A stretch of DNA of 64,000 bases. It comes from Enterobacter genomosp. O. GTDB taxonomy: Bacteria; Pseudomonadota; Gammaproteobacteria; Enterobacterales; Enterobacteriaceae. The position numbers and the translations under genes were made by a program. The notes beneath the pieces are model-generated. The model ran no database searches. It was not told the DNA's origin and was given only the letters and a program-made list of their open reading frames with translations. Below are positions 1 to 12,922 of the stretch, one piece after another (position 1 is the first letter of the stretch; each line of letters opens with the position of its first letter). The stretch is taken from the NCBI RefSeq assembly GCF_001022965.1, contig NZ_LECZ01000026.1, positions 62,001 through 126,000 on the forward strand. Direction: 5' to 3'.

Positions 1-201
1 CAAGAGACCGAAACCAAATGGCTGCATCAGGGGCTGGTTAATCAGCCGTTTAGCCTGAGCTTTACCCTGGCAGACCATATGGAAGTGTCCGGCGCAACGT
101 TTACCAACGGGCTGCTGCATATCGACCTGCTCCGCAACGTGCCGGAAGCCATCGCGCCGCAGCGTATCGCCATTAGCGAGCGTCCGGCGTTGAATAGTTA
201 A
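1..201 (+). CDS. ibpB: Small heat-shock protein IbpB, C-terminal part
   Basis: The window opens inside a reading frame that ends with TAA at 199-201 and encodes about 66 residues. The text resembles the C-terminal half of the alpha-crystallin domain of IbpB: a GLV..PF.L.F.LADH.EV segment, then NGLLHIDL, and a tail containing the I-A-I/S-type C-terminal anchor. IbpB is a cytoplasmic ATP-independent holdase that binds aggregating proteins together with IbpA. The position just upstream of yidE matches the E. coli order. The start lies outside the window. Confidence 0.9.
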   Translation, partial: QETETKWLHQGLVNQPFSLSFTLADHMEVSGATFTNGLLHIDLLRNVPEAIAPQRIAISERPALNS

Positions 202-217
202 TACCGTGCGGGCTAAT

Positions 218-260
218 GCCCTCACCCCGGCCCTCTCCCACGGGGAGAGGGTGAAAAGAT
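218..260. repeat. Intergenic palindromic repeat (CTCACC...GAGGG type)
   Basis: A GC-rich stem (CCCTCTCCC paired with GGGGAGAGGG, 231-251) follows the sequence CCCTCACCCCGG. The same motif recurs at 33970-34063 and 35043-35145, so it is a dispersed intergenic repeat rather than a one-off terminator. Confidence 0.7.
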
Positions 261-261
261 A

Positions 262-287
262 AAGCCCTGCTCCGGCAGGGCTTTTTT
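262..287 (+). terminator. Rho-independent terminator after ibpB
   Basis: The stem AAGCCCTGC / GCAGGGCTT with a short TCCG loop is followed by a run of six T. It lies 60 bases after the ibpB stop and before yidE, so it should end ibpAB transcription. Confidence 0.85.
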
Positions 288-365
288 GTGCGCCATCGCC
301 CATACAACCGCCTGCGGCTCTGAGAGAATCCTTATCATAACTAAGGTTATGCAAGGAAGTGGATC

Positions 366-2027
366 ATGAGTGATATCGCGTTAACCGTCAGCGTGTTGGC
401 CCTGGTCGCTGTTGTTGGATTATGGATCGGTAATATCAAAATCCGCGGCGTCGGGTTTGGGATCGGCGGGGTGCTGTTTGGCGGCATTTTTGTCGGGCAC
501 TTCGCCGACAAGCTCGGGCTGGTCCTCAGCGCCGATATGCTCCACTTTACTCAGGAGTTCGGCCTGATCCTGTTCGTCTATACCATTGGTATTCAGGTTG
601 GGCCGGGCTTTTTCGCCTCACTTCGGGTCTCCGGACTACGACTCAACCTGTTTGCCCTCGGTATTGTGGTGATGGGCGGGCTGGTCACCGCGATCCTGCA
701 CAAAATCTTTGCTATCCCGCTGCCCGTGGTGTTGGGCATTTTCTCCGGGGCGGTCACCAACACGCCTGCGCTCGGTGCGGGGCAGCAAATCCTGCGCGAT
801 CTGGGTATCGAACCCGGCATTGTCGATCAGATGGGGATGAGCTACGCCATGGCCTATCCGTTTGGGATTTGCGGCATCCTGCTCACCATGTGGCTGGTAC
901 GCGTCCTGTTTCGCATTAACGTCGACAAAGAGGCGAAGGACCACGAAACGACGCTTACCAACGGCCATATGCCGATCAAAACCATCAACGTTCGCGTCGA
1001 TAACCCCAACCTGAACAACATGGCGATTCAGGACGTACCGATCCTGAACAGTGCCAATATTATCTGCTCGCGCCTCAAGCGCGACGAGATGCTGATGGTG
1101 CCCGCGCCGGGCACCGTTATCCAGCAAGGCGATCTGCTGCACCTGGTCGGCCAGCCCGGCGATTTAAACAACGCGCGGCTGGTGATTGGGCAGGAAGTAG
1201 ACACCTCGCTTTCCACCCGCGGCACCGATATGCGCGTGGAGCGCGTTGTGGTGACTAACGAACAGGTTCTGGGCAAGAAAATCCGCGATTTGCAGGTTAA
1301 AGAGCGCTATGACGTGGTCATCTCCCGGCTTAACCGCGCGGGCGTCGAGCTGGTTGCCAGCCCGGAGGCCAGCCTGCAGTTCGGGGATATTCTCAACCTG
1401 GTCGGGCGGCCGTCGTCCATTGACGCCGTCGCGGATATGGTGGGCAACGCCCAGCAAAAACTGCAGCAGGTGCAGATGCTGCCTGTGTTTATCGGCATCG
1501 GGCTTGGCGTGCTGCTGGGCTCCATTCCGGTTTACGTGCCGGGCTTCCCGGTCGCGCTCAAGCTGGGCCTGGCGGGCGGGCCGCTGATTATGGCGCTGAT
1601 CCTCGGGCGTATTGGCTGTATCGGTAAGCTCTACTGGTTTATGCCGCCGAGCGCTAACCTCGCGCTGCGCGAGCTGGGCATTGTGCTGTTCCTGGCGGTG
1701 GTCGGGCTGAAGTCGGGTGGGGATTTTGTCGATACCCTGGTCAGAGGGGAAGGGATGAGCTGGGTCGGCTACGGCATATTCATCACGGCGATCCCGCTGC
1801 TGACGGTAGGCATAGTGGCGCGTATGTTCGCTAAGATGAACTACCTGACGCTGTGCGGCATGCTTGCCGGCTCGATGACGGACCCGCCCGCGCTGGCCTT
1901 TGCCAATAACCTGCACGCCACCAGCGGCGCGGCGGCGCTGTCCTATGCCACCGTCTACCCGCTGGTGATGTTCCTGCGCATTATCACCCCACAGCTACTG
2001 GCGGTGCTGTTCTGGGGGATGGGCTAG
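366..2027 (+). CDS. yidE: YidE, putative AAE-family transporter
   Basis: This 553-residue protein is the usual length for YidE. It has hydrophobic helices at about 1-185, two central RCK_C/TrkA-C-like soluble domains (about 190-370, each with a DLL-LVG or DILNLVG strand), and a second set of helices at 375-553. The fold is that of the aspartate:alanine exchanger family of inner-membrane carriers, but the substrate is not known. The ATG at 366 is preceded by AAGGAAG. The 3' end overlaps the convergent yidP by 33 bases. Confidence 0.93.
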   Translation: MSDIALTVSVLALVAVVGLWIGNIKIRGVGFGIGGVLFGGIFVGHFADKLGLVLSADMLHFTQEFGLILFVYTIGIQVGPGFFASLRVSGLRLNLFALGIVVMGGLVTAILHKIFAIPLPVVLGIFSGAVTNTPALGAGQQILRDLGIEPGIVDQMGMSYAMAYPFGICGILLTMWLVRVLFRINVDKEAKDHETTLTNGHMPIKTINVRVDNPNLNNMAIQDVPILNSANIICSRLKRDEMLMVPAPGTVIQQGDLLHLVGQPGDLNNARLVIGQEVDTSLSTRGTDMRVERVVVTNEQVLGKKIRDLQVKERYDVVISRLNRAGVELVASPEASLQFGDILNLVGRPSSIDAVADMVGNAQQKLQQVQMLPVFIGIGLGVLLGSIPVYVPGFPVALKLGLAGGPLIMALILGRIGCIGKLYWFMPPSANLALRELGIVLFLAVVGLKSGGDFVDTLVRGEGMSWVGYGIFITAIPLLTVGIVARMFAKMNYLTLCGMLAGSMTDPPALAFANNLHATSGAAALSYATVYPLVMFLRIITPQLLAVLFWGMG

Positions 2028-2741
2028 TAAATCTTCAGGGTGGATGCGCCGCAGATGGTAGTCCACCTGGTAATCGCTGGTATTTCGGAACATGACGGAA
2101 TAGTTGAGGAACTCGCCGCTGTCGCTGTAGGAGAGAGAGGTAATGCGCAGCAGCGGCGTTTGTTCCGGTAGATTCATATAACCGGCCAGCTGTTTATCCG
2201 CCAGCACCGGCGTCAGGCTCTCGTAGTTGCCGCTGATGGTGATCCCGCACTCCTTCTCGATGTAATCAAACTTTGACCCTTCAAGATGCGCCAGAGAGAG
2301 GTTGCGGAACAGCTTCACCGGCATAAAGCTGTCCTCCAGCATCAGCGGTTTTCCGTCCACGTAGCGCACCCGTCGGGAAAAGTAGATCCGCTCATCCACC
2401 TGAATCCGCAGCTGGCTGGCGATGGCGGGCGGCGCGGGCATCACTTCAAACTGCAGCACCTTGCTCTGCACCTCTTTCCCCTGCTGGCGCAGCACCTCCA
2501 CCAGCCCGGTCAGGTTGGTGGTTTCGTGGTGAACGTCCTTACGTGAGACAAACGTGCCGCTGCCGTGCCGCCGCTCAACCAGACCCCAGCTCACCAGCAG
2601 ATCCAGCGCCTTGCGGATGGTCATTCGCGCCACGCCAAACTCCTGCGCCAGCGCTTTTTCACCCGGCAACGGGCTGCCGATGTTGTAGTCCGACGAATTC
2701 AGCCGCAGCCGCAATCTGTCGGCGATTGATTTGTAGATCAC
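1995..2741 (-). CDS. yidP: YidP, GntR-family (UTRA) regulator of the glv operon
   Basis: The protein has 248 residues. An N-terminal GntR winged helix (about 1-70, with the typical [22 protein letters not shown] helix-turn-helix region) is followed by a UTRA ligand-binding domain (about 90-235). The gene is divergent from glvC and shares a 222-base intergenic region with it, so it probably represses the adjacent alpha-glucoside PTS operon, with a phosphorylated sugar as inducer. This is inferred from family and position. Its last 33 bases overlap the end of yidE tail to tail. Confidence 0.85.
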   Translation of the reverse strand: MIYKSIADRLRLRLNSSDYNIGSPLPGEKALAQEFGVARMTIRKALDLLVSWGLVERRHGSGTFVSRKDVHHETTNLTGLVEVLRQQGKEVQSKVLQFEVMPAPPAIASQLRIQVDERIYFSRRVRYVDGKPLMLEDSFMPVKLFRNLSLAHLEGSKFDYIEKECGITISGNYESLTPVLADKQLAGYMNLPEQTPLLRITSLSYSDSGEFLNYSVMFRNTSDYQVDYHLRRIHPEDLLAHPPEQHRQ

Positions 2742-2742
2742 C

Positions 2743-2817
2743 AGTAGACCTCTCTGCCCTTATCAGGGCGTGGATAGCGTCCTGACATGTCCATATTTAC
2801 AGCAAAAAGTAGACCTG
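2743..2817. promoter_or_regulatory. Candidate YidP operators (repeated AGTAGACCT)
   Basis: The nonamer AGTAGACCT occurs twice between the divergent yidP and glvC genes, at 2743-2751 and 2809-2817. GntR/UTRA regulators commonly bind motifs built on GTNTAGAC-like cores, so these are candidate operator half-sites. No experimental support is visible. Confidence 0.35.
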
Positions 2818-2963
2818 ATTGGTCAAAATAAAACCATGAATGCGATCACGAATCGCAGCGGCACGCCATGTTCGCGCATGAGTAAGTTCTTATGCTCACC
2901 TCAGGCCAGCAAAAAAACATAAAGGCCTCTACCCCCTACAGGTTGTTACGTGAGGATTTAAAA

Positions 2964-5905
<2,942 letters not shown>

Positions 5906-5912
5906 CCTTCCT

Positions 5913-5936
5913 GACCGGCATCGCCCGATGCCGGTC
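5913..5936 (+). terminator. Hairpin after glvG
   Basis: A 10-bp perfect stem (GACCGGCATC / GATGCCGGTC) with a 4-base loop lies 7 bases after glvG. The following T run is weak (TCCTTGTCC), so it may be an inefficient terminator or an mRNA 3' stabiliser. Confidence 0.55.
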
Positions 5937-5997
5937 TCCTTGTCCTGGTCGATTTACGCTATGCTGAAGCCTGCCTGTAGCACGACAAGGAACCTTC

Positions 5998-6345
5998 ATG
6001 AAAATTTCCCGCCTCGGCGAAGCGCCGGACTACCGCTTCTCTCTGGCTAATGAACGCACGTTCTTAGCGTGGATCCGCACGGCGCTCGGTTTTCTGGCGG
6101 CAGGCGTCGGCCTCGACCAGCTCGCGCCTGATTTCGCCACGCCGCTGATTCGCGAAGTGCTGGCGTTGCTGCTGTGCCTGTTTGCGGGCGTGCTGGCGAT
6201 TTACGGCTACCTGCGCTGGCTGCGCAATGAGAAGGCGATGCGTCTGAAGCAGGATCTGCCCTATACGCGCGGGTTACTCATCATCAGCGCAATCCTGCTG
6301 GCGGTGGCGGGCGTGGTGATGGTGCTGGTGTTCTATGGCGGATAG
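5998..6345 (+). CDS. yidH: YidH, DUF202 inner-membrane protein
   Basis: The protein has 115 residues with the DUF202 signature (N-E-RTFLAWIRTALGF near residues 18-34) and three predicted membrane segments. The function is unknown. The ATG is preceded by AAGGAACC. It overlaps the related yidG by 11 bases, as in E. coli, so the two probably act together in the inner membrane. Confidence 0.9.
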   Translation: MKISRLGEAPDYRFSLANERTFLAWIRTALGFLAAGVGLDQLAPDFATPLIREVLALLLCLFAGVLAIYGYLRWLRNEKAMRLKQDLPYTRGLLIISAILLAVAGVVMVLVFYGG

Positions 6346-6682
6346 CCGCAAAGCGCGACGCGAAGCGGACCCCGGCCTGCAGCCGGAGCGGACGTCGCTC
6401 GCGTGGCTGCGCACGCTGCTGGGGTATGGCGCGCTGATTGCCCTGGCGATTAAGCACAACTGGCACCGCACAGGGGGGCCATTCTGGATTTCCGTTGTTG
6501 TGCTGGCGCTGGTGGCCATCATCTTGTGGCGCTATACCCGTAGCCGTAACCTGATGGACGTGGCGCAGGACGATTTTGTGCAGCCGAAGGCGGTGCGGGA
6601 TAAGTTCCTCATCGCCCTGGCCGTGCTGTCGCTGTCACTGCTGTTTGCGGTTACCCACATTCAACAAATTTTGCACCTGTAG
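6335..6682 (+). CDS. yidG: YidG, DUF202 inner-membrane protein
   Basis: The protein has 115 residues and is a paralogue of YidH, with PERTSLAWLRTLLGYG at about 17-32 and three hydrophobic segments. The start codon lies inside the end of yidH, pointing to a two-gene operon. No function is established. Confidence 0.88.
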   Translation: MADSRKARREADPGLQPERTSLAWLRTLLGYGALIALAIKHNWHRTGGPFWISVVVLALVAIILWRYTRSRNLMDVAQDDFVQPKAVRDKFLIALAVLSLSLLFAVTHIQQILHL

Positions 6683-6710
6683 GCCGGGTAAGGCGCAGCC
6701 GCCACCCGGC
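6679..6710. repeat. REP element between yidG and dsdA
   Basis: The typical REP palindrome (GTAGGCCGGGTAAGGC paired with GCCACCCGGC) sits between the convergent yidG and dsdA genes. Similar units occur at 18846-18880, 41683-41714 and 49071-49168. Confidence 0.8.
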
Positions 6711-6714
6711 ATAA

Positions 6715-8001
6715 TTACTTCCCTTTAGCCAGATACTTCGCCATCTCGTCTTCCGGCACCATGCCGCCGCCGGTTGCCCACACCAGGTGGGTAACGTTCT
6801 CATCGGCATCGACGCGCACCGGCCCGGCCATGCCCGCCAGCGCCGACGGCTCGAGGCGAATCCCTTCCTCCTGCGCTAGCCAGCCGAGCATGTCGTACAT
6901 GCTCTGGTCGGAAAGGGTGTAGAACCCGTCAAGCAGGCGCTCCATCGCGCGGCCCACGAAGCCGGACGCACGCCCTACCGCCAGCCCGTCCGCTGCCGTG
7001 ACGTTATCAATGCCCAGATCCTGCACAGCAATTTCATCGTGCAGGCCGGTGTAAACGCCCAGCAGCATGCACGGAGAGTGCGTGGGCTCCGCGAAGAAGC
7101 AGTGGACGTTGTCGCCAAAGGCCAGCTTCAGGCCAAACGCCACGCCGCCGGGGCCGCCGCCGACGCCGCACGGCAGATAGACATACAGCGGATGCTCCGC
7201 ATCCACCACGCGGCCCTGTTCGGCAAACTGTGCCTTCAGGCGCTCGCCCGCAACGGCGTAGCCCAGGAACAGGGTGCGGGAGTTTTCATCGTCGATAAAG
7301 AAGCAGTTCGGATCGCTTTCCGCCGCTTTGCGGCCCTGCTCCACCGCCACGCCGTAGTCCTGCTCGTATTCCACAACGATGACGCCGTGGCTGCGCAGTT
7401 TGGCCTTTTTCCACTCGCGGGCGTCGGCGGACATATGCACCGTCACCTTAAAGCCAATGCGTGCGCTCATGATGCCGATGGACATCCCCAGGTTGCCGGT
7501 TGAGCCCACGGCGATGCTGTACTGGCTGAAGAAGTCCTTAAAGCGCGGCTCCAGCAGGACGCTGTAGTCGTCTTCAGTGCTCAGCAACCCGGCTTCCAGC
7601 GCCAGTTTCTCCGCATGGGTTAGCACTTCATAGATGCCGCCGCGCGCTTTAATCGAGCCGGAGATCGGCAGATGGCTGTCTTTTTTCAGCAGCAGCGTGC
7701 CGGGAATGGATTTGCCAGACTCTTTCCCCAGCCGCGCCTGCATTGCCGGAATGGCGACCAGTTCGGATTCAATAATACCGCCCGTTGCCGCCGTTTCCGG
7801 GAAGGCTTTCGCCAGGTACGGCGCGAAGCGGTTGAGGCGCGCATGCGCGTCGTCCACGTCGGCTTTGGTCAGCCCGACATACGGCAACCCTTCTGCAAGC
7901 GTGGTGGCGTTCGGGTTGAGCCAGGTGGTTTCTTTCAGGGCAATCAGATCCTCAACCAGAGGAAATTGTGCGGTTAAAGTAGTGATAGTAGCGTTTTCCA
8001 T
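6715..8001 (-). CDS. dsdA: D-serine ammonia-lyase DsdA
   Basis: This 428-residue PLP enzyme of fold type II deaminates D-serine to pyruvate and ammonia. The PLP lysine is K118 in the SGSIKARGG motif, and the phosphate-binding glycine loop GSTGNLG and the later [14 protein letters not shown] segment are present. It is slightly shorter than E. coli DsdA (442 residues). It lies 17 bases downstream of dsdX and is co-transcribed with it. The pair detoxifies and uses D-serine. Confidence 0.95.
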   Translation of the reverse strand: MENATITTLTAQFPLVEDLIALKETTWLNPNATTLAEGLPYVGLTKADVDDAHARLNRFAPYLAKAFPETAATGGIIESELVAIPAMQARLGKESGKSIPGTLLLKKDSHLPISGSIKARGGIYEVLTHAEKLALEAGLLSTEDDYSVLLEPRFKDFFSQYSIAVGSTGNLGMSIGIMSARIGFKVTVHMSADAREWKKAKLRSHGVIVVEYEQDYGVAVEQGRKAAESDPNCFFIDDENSRTLFLGYAVAGERLKAQFAEQGRVVDAEHPLYVYLPCGVGGGPGGVAFGLKLAFGDNVHCFFAEPTHSPCMLLGVYTGLHDEIAVQDLGIDNVTAADGLAVGRASGFVGRAMERLLDGFYTLSDQSMYDMLGWLAQEEGIRLEPSALAGMAGPVRVDADENVTHLVWATGGGMVPEDEMAKYLAKGK

Positions 8002-8018
8002 AATACGTCTCTTCGCGC

Positions 8019-9356
8019 TCAGATAATGAAGGAAAGCAGGAATGTGCCGGCAAGTGCAAGCACCGAGGCGATAAACGTCGCCGTCGTATAGTATTTGAAG
8101 GTCTCATTCAGGGTCGCGCCGCAGTATTGCTTCACCAGCCAGAAGAGAGAATCGGTGACGATCGTGCAGCCAATAGCGCCGGAACCGATGGCAATGGTGA
8201 TGATCTCCGGGCTTACGTTCGGGTAGAGCGGCAGCATCGGCGCGACGATCGCCGTCGCCCCCATCATCGCCACCGTGGCGGAACCGACGGCGGCATGCAG
8301 CACCAGCGCCACCAGCCAGGCGAGCAGGATAGGATGCATATGCAGGTTCGAGAGAATATGCGCCAGTGAGTCCGCCAGCCCGCTGGTTTTAAGAATGGCG
8401 TTGAACGCACCGCCCGCGCCGATAATCAGCAAAATGTTCGCGATAGAGCCAAAGCCGTGCTCCGTATGGGTCAGCATTGCGCCCATGCCCATGTGCTGGC
8501 GGATCCCCAGCAGGTAGTAGGCGACAAACACGGCGATAAACATGGCGGTGATCGGGTTGCCGATAAACTCCAGCAGGGTATACAGCGTGCCTTCTTTCGC
8601 CATATTCAGCTCGGCGATGGTCTTCACCAGCATCAGGGCAATCGGCAGCAGCACGGTGAACAGCGTGGCACCGAGCGATGGCAGGGTGTGCTCTTCACGC
8701 ACCTTCAGGTCTGAAAATTCCGCCGGAACCGGCTTATACGGCAGACGGTTGCCGAGCAGTTTCAGGAACAGCGGACCACCGACCAGAGACGCCATCAGGC
8801 CCACCATCAGACCGTAGACAATCACCGTTCCGACGTCCGCCCCTAATTTGTTAGTGACAAACAGCGCAGCCGGATGCGGAGGCACCACGCAGTGCACCGC
8901 CATCAGTGCGGTACAGAGCGGAATGGCCAGCTTGAGCAGCGACGTGTTGGTCTTTTTGGCGATGGAGAACGCCAGCGGGATCAGCAGTACCACACCCACT
9001 TCCACGAACAGGGTAATGCCGCAGATAAGGCCCACCAGCACCATAATCACGTCTGCTGACAGCCAGCGGCAGCGCTGCAGCGTAATCCCGATGCGCTCTG
9101 CCGCGCCGGAGACTTCCATCATTTTGCCGAGAATAGTGCCAAGGCCGATAACCGCCGCCAGGAAGCCCAGCGTACCGCCAATGCCGCTCTCAATGGCGTT
9201 CACCATATCCAGCGGGCTCATCCCCATCATTGCGCCGACGAAAAAGCTCGCCAGCAGCAGCGCGAGGAACGGGTGAAACTTCAGTTTTACGATGGTTAAA
9301 ACAATCAACACGATGCTGACAAGCAGCGTTGCCACAACCCAGACCTGAGATCCCAT
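8019..9356 (-). CDS. dsdX: D-serine permease DsdX
   Basis: The protein has 445 residues and is of the GntP gluconate-permease family, with about 12 hydrophobic helices. It is the D-serine/H+ importer of the inner membrane. It is the first gene of the dsdXA operon and is divergent from dsdC. The ATG at 9356 is preceded by a GAGGTGAG-type ribosome site. Confidence 0.95.
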   Translation of the reverse strand: MGSQVWVVATLLVSIVLIVLTIVKLKFHPFLALLLASFFVGAMMGMSPLDMVNAIESGIGGTLGFLAAVIGLGTILGKMMEVSGAAERIGITLQRCRWLSADVIMVLVGLICGITLFVEVGVVLLIPLAFSIAKKTNTSLLKLAIPLCTALMAVHCVVPPHPAALFVTNKLGADVGTVIVYGLMVGLMASLVGGPLFLKLLGNRLPYKPVPAEFSDLKVREEHTLPSLGATLFTVLLPIALMLVKTIAELNMAKEGTLYTLLEFIGNPITAMFIAVFVAYYLLGIRQHMGMGAMLTHTEHGFGSIANILLIIGAGGAFNAILKTSGLADSLAHILSNLHMHPILLAWLVALVLHAAVGSATVAMMGATAIVAPMLPLYPNVSPEIITIAIGSGAIGCTIVTDSLFWLVKQYCGATLNETFKYYTTATFIASVLALAGTFLLSFII

Positions 9357-9560
9357 ATCTCACCTCACCCTTTTGTTATCTGGGGGTATTGGACGAAAAA
9401 ACGACGGGAGCTGACAAACGATATAAATTGGCGTTCAGGTGAGCCAGATTGGATCAAATGAGTGACTGAACTCTAAAAAGCGCACTTATTTTGCCGTTGG
9501 TTCACATAAATTCATGCTTGAGCGGTATGCTGAGCGCGGAAATAACGTGTGAGAATTGTG

Positions 9561-10487
9561 ATGACCGATGCGAATGAAGCCAGAAACCGGCTGTTAAACG
9601 GCTGGCAGCTGTCGAAAATGTACACCTTTGAAGTGGCCGCGCGGCATGAGTCCTTCGCCCTGGCGGCGGAGGAGCTGTCGCTCAGCCCCAGCGCGGTGAG
9701 CCACCGCATCAACCTGCTGGAAGAAGAGCTGGGCATTCAGCTGTTTGTCCGCTCGCACCGTAAAGTCGAGCTGACGCAGGAGGGAAAGCGCGTTTACTGG
9801 ACGCTGAAATCGTCCCTCGACACCCTGAATCAGGAGATCCTGGATATCAAAAACCAGGCGCTGTCCGGTACGCTAACGGTGTACTCTCGGCCGTCGATCG
9901 CCCAGTGCTGGCTGGTGCCGATGCTGGGGGATTTTACCCGTCGCTACCCGTCGATTTCACTCACCATTCTGACCGGCAATGATTACGTCAACATGCAGCG
10001 AACCGGCGTCGATCTGGCGCTCTATTTCGACGATACGCCGCCAAACCACCTTTCTCATCACTTTTTGATGGACGAGGAGATTTTGCCCGTCTGCTCGCCG
10101 GCGTATGCCCGGGAGCATGAGCTGCTGAAAAACCCCCATAACCTCAGCCACTGCACGCTGCTGCACGACCGTCAGGCCTGGAGCAATGATTCCGGCACGG
10201 ACGAGTGGCTGAGCTGGGCGCAGCATTTTGCGGTGAATATGCCGCCATCCTCGGGCATCGGCTTCGATCGTTCAGACCTGGCCATTATCGCGGCCATCAA
10301 TGATGTGGGGGTCGCGATGGGGCGTAAGCGGCTGGTGCAAAAACGTCTCGAGCGCGGCGAGCTGATCGCACCGTTTGGCGACAAAACCCTCAAGTGCCAT
10401 CAGCATTATTACATCTCAACCCTTCCCGGCCGTCAGTGGCCGAAAATTGATGCCTTTATCGGCTGGCTAAGAGAACTGGCAAGGTGA
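9561..10487 (+). CDS. dsdC: LysR-type activator DsdC
   Basis: The ATG at 9561 is preferred because E. coli DsdC begins only a few residues before the shared RNRLLNGWQLSK; a GTG at 9549 is an in-frame alternative. The 308-residue protein has an N-terminal helix-turn-helix (ESFALAAEELSLSPSAVSHRI) and a C-terminal substrate-binding domain. By family knowledge it activates dsdXA in response to D-serine, and the 200-base divergent intergenic region should contain its site. Confidence 0.93.
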   Translation: MTDANEARNRLLNGWQLSKMYTFEVAARHESFALAAEELSLSPSAVSHRINLLEEELGIQLFVRSHRKVELTQEGKRVYWTLKSSLDTLNQEILDIKNQALSGTLTVYSRPSIAQCWLVPMLGDFTRRYPSISLTILTGNDYVNMQRTGVDLALYFDDTPPNHLSHHFLMDEEILPVCSPAYAREHELLKNPHNLSHCTLLHDRQAWSNDSGTDEWLSWAQHFAVNMPPSSGIGFDRSDLAIIAAINDVGVAMGRKRLVQKRLERGELIAPFGDKTLKCHQHYYISTLPGRQWPKIDAFIGWLRELAR

Positions 10488-10571
10488 AGAATTATTACGC
10501 TTTGACGCTACACCAAATGTGAAAAAGCGTGCTAAATACAGGTAATGCTTTTGATTTATCCAGGGTAAACC

Positions 10572-11660
10572 GTGTTAAAGCCTTTTATTGCCTCTGCGTT
10601 ACTGATCTCTTCCGGCTGGGCGATTGCCGCTGAGCCGCCGCTGACGGCTGCCCATTATGCGCAGCAGCTGGGCGTCGGAATGGATGTGGACTGGGCGCGC
10701 ACCGAGCGCGGTATTCGCGAGTTCGACCCGCTGGTGGTTCGCGATTTTCGTGCAAAAGGCATTACCCACGTGCGCATCCGCGTGGCCGATGAACCGACGG
10801 AAGCGCGGCTGATTCACCTGCGCAAGCTGGTGGAAGCCTGCGAGCAGTATGGCGTGATCCCGATAGTCGCTTATCAGGCCGATGAATATAAAAACGACCC
10901 GAAAGCCGATAACGAGAAAGAGACGATCAACTGGTGGATTGCCGTGGCGCACTATTTCGGCCAGAGCTACCCGCTGCTGGGTTTTGATCTCATCTATGAG
11001 CCAACCGACAAGCTCAACCACAACCTGGCGTCGTTAAACCGCGTCTATGAAAAAAGCATTAAAGCGATCCACGACATCAGCCCGCAGCGCATGATCTTCA
11101 TCGCACCGCGCCTGCGCGCCGCGCCGGAGGATTTAACCAGCCTGAAGCTGCCCGCGCATAGCCAGAACTACCTGCTGGCGGAGTGGCATATTTTCCCGTG
11201 GGGGCCGCTGAAAAACAGCGGTAAATACCCGTGGACGTCCGGTACGGCGGCGGAGAAAGCGGCTATCCATAACCGCATCAATACCGCGCTGCGCTGGCAG
11301 CAAAAAACCGGTCACGTTAGCTGGGTCGGGGGCTGGGGCGTGGGGGAATCAAGCCGCTTAACGCCTACCGCCTCGCAGCTGGCGTTTGCCACGCTTATGG
11401 CCTGCGAGCTGCAAAAGGCGAAAATTCCGTATGCGCTTAACGCGGACTTCCAGTTTTACGACGGAGAAGAGGGCGCCTGGCGGCCTGCGCCAGAGCCGTT
11501 ATTACAGGCGATGATTGCGCCCGTCTGTGAAAAGCCCGGCGAGAAGCCGGGCCATCATGCGGTTAAACCGGCTGCTCGTGATGCGGGACACGCGACGCCA
11601 GCGGCAGCCAGCACAGTAAAATCAGCAGCCCCATCAGCGTCATCAGCAAACCCAGACTAG
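10572..11660 (+). CDS. Secreted GH5-like glycoside hydrolase, with odd C-terminal tail
   Basis: The protein has 362 residues. A signal peptide (about 1-20, cleavage after AIAA) is followed by a TIM-barrel-like domain resembling the GH5 cellulase family: THVRIRV, FDLIYEPT (candidate acid/base Glu) and the later WVGGWGVGE (candidate nucleophile Glu). It may act on a beta-glucan in the periplasm or outside; the substrate cannot be told. The last 35 or so residues (K/P/A/S-rich) are read antisense through the emrD terminator and the emrD 3' end, a 98-base overlap, so the native domain probably ends near residue 322. Confidence 0.65.
   Translation: MLKPFIASALLISSGWAIAAEPPLTAAHYAQQLGVGMDVDWARTERGIREFDPLVVRDFRAKGITHVRIRVADEPTEARLIHLRKLVEACEQYGVIPIVAYQADEYKNDPKADNEKETINWWIAVAHYFGQSYPLLGFDLIYEPTDKLNHNLASLNRVYEKSIKAIHDISPQRMIFIAPRLRAAPEDLTSLKLPAHSQNYLLAEWHIFPWGPLKNSGKYPWTSGTAAEKAAIHNRINTALRWQQKTGHVSWVGGWGVGESSRLTPTASQLAFATLMACELQKAKIPYALNADFQFYDGEEGAWRPAPEPLLQAMIAPVCEKPGEKPGHHAVKPAARDAGHATPAAASTVKSAAPSASSANPD
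11534..11552 (-). terminator. emrD terminator
   Basis: On the minus strand GCCCGGC-TTCTC-GCCGGGC is followed by TTTTCA, 11 bases after the emrD stop. It lies inside the coding frame of the convergent GH5-like gene. Confidence 0.7.
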
Positions 11661-12747
11661 CCTGCCCGGTCTGCGGCATCATCGCGGAGAGCCAGGCCAG
11701 CGCGCCGGAACCGATGTTCTGCAAACCGCCCACAAGCGCCCCCGCCGTGCCTGCAAGGAACGGGAACGGCTCCATCGCGCCGCTGGTGGCGAGCGGGAAC
11801 AGCATGCCCGCGCCAAAGAAGAACAGCGCCGCCGGGATCAGCAGCGTCCAGACGGTCATTACGCCGAACAGCCCCGGGATCCACATCATTACGCCAGCCA
11901 GCAGGCAGCTGATCACCGACTGCCACATCAGGGTTGAGAAACGCTTGTTCTGACGTCCGGCAAACCACGCGCCGAAGAACGCCGCCGGGATCGGCAGAAT
12001 AAACAGAATACTCACCACCATGCTGCTCAGGCCAAGACCTGCGCCCAGCAGCACGCCGGAGCAGGCTTCGAACACCGCAATGCCCGCCAGACCGCCGATC
12101 AGCATCAGCAGATAACAGGTAAACGACCCGTTACCGAACAGCGTTTTATAGCTGGCGATGAGCTTCGTGCGCGGCGCGTCCTGGGGACGGGTTTCCGGCA
12201 TCCAGCGCGCCATGCTGAAGGTGACAATCACGCACAGCACCAGCAGGAAGGCGTAGCAGGCGCGCCAGGACCACATCGTGTCCAGCAGGCCGCCAATCAG
12301 CGGGGCCAGCAGCGGGCTGACCAGAATACCCATATTCAACAGGCTGTTGGCGTGACGCAGCTGGGTGCCCTGATACATATCGCGCGGTAAGGTTCGCGCC
12401 ATCACCCCGCCGACGCCGGTCCCGACGCCCTGTAGGGCGCTGGCGGCAATCAGAACGGTCAGGCTGTGCGTGGTAATGGCAATCACCGTCGCCACCATGA
12501 AAATGCTCATGCCCACCAGGATCACCGGGCGGCGCCCGACGCGGTCAGACAGCGGGCCATAGAACAGCTGCGAAACGCCATAGGTCAGCAGGTAGGCTGC
12601 CATCACGCTCTGTACTGCGCCCTCGCGGACGTTAAGTTCCTTTGCCATGTCGGCAATCGCCGGAATGTAGATGGTTTGCGCCATCTGACCGACGGCCACC
12701 AGTAACACCAGCATCAACAATAAGTTAACGTTCCTTTGTTTTTTCAT
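11563..12747 (-). CDS. emrD: Multidrug efflux MFS transporter EmrD
   Basis: The product has 394 residues from the ATG at 12747, the start matching the family (MKKQRNVNLLL); an in-frame TTG at 12768 would add seven residues. It has twelve membrane helices and the MFS motif A (GPLSDRVGRRPVIL) between helices 2 and 3. EmrD is a drug:H+ antiporter that exports amphipathic compounds across the inner membrane. The order emrD - tisB - ivbL is as in E. coli, with two extra genes inserted here. Confidence 0.95.
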   Translation of the reverse strand: MKKQRNVNLLLMLVLLVAVGQMAQTIYIPAIADMAKELNVREGAVQSVMAAYLLTYGVSQLFYGPLSDRVGRRPVILVGMSIFMVATVIAITTHSLTVLIAASALQGVGTGVGGVMARTLPRDMYQGTQLRHANSLLNMGILVSPLLAPLIGGLLDTMWSWRACYAFLLVLCVIVTFSMARWMPETRPQDAPRTKLIASYKTLFGNGSFTCYLLMLIGGLAGIAVFEACSGVLLGAGLGLSSMVVSILFILPIPAAFFGAWFAGRQNKRFSTLMWQSVISCLLAGVMMWIPGLFGVMTVWTLLIPAALFFFGAGMLFPLATSGAMEPFPFLAGTAGALVGGLQNIGSGALAWLSAMMPQTGQASLGLLMTLMGLLILLCWLPLASRVPHHEQPV

Positions 12748-12922
12748 GTCGCTGAATACTTTTGCCAAAAGAGAAAAATGAAGAATAAGTGACTACGCAT
12801 TCCCATAAATGCGCGAGGAATCTACCACAGTGAGATGACAAATTAAGCATTGCAGTGATGAATGAAGAAACCGGACAAGGCAGGATTTATAAACAAGATC
12901 GGCAACTAATGTTGCCAGTGAT

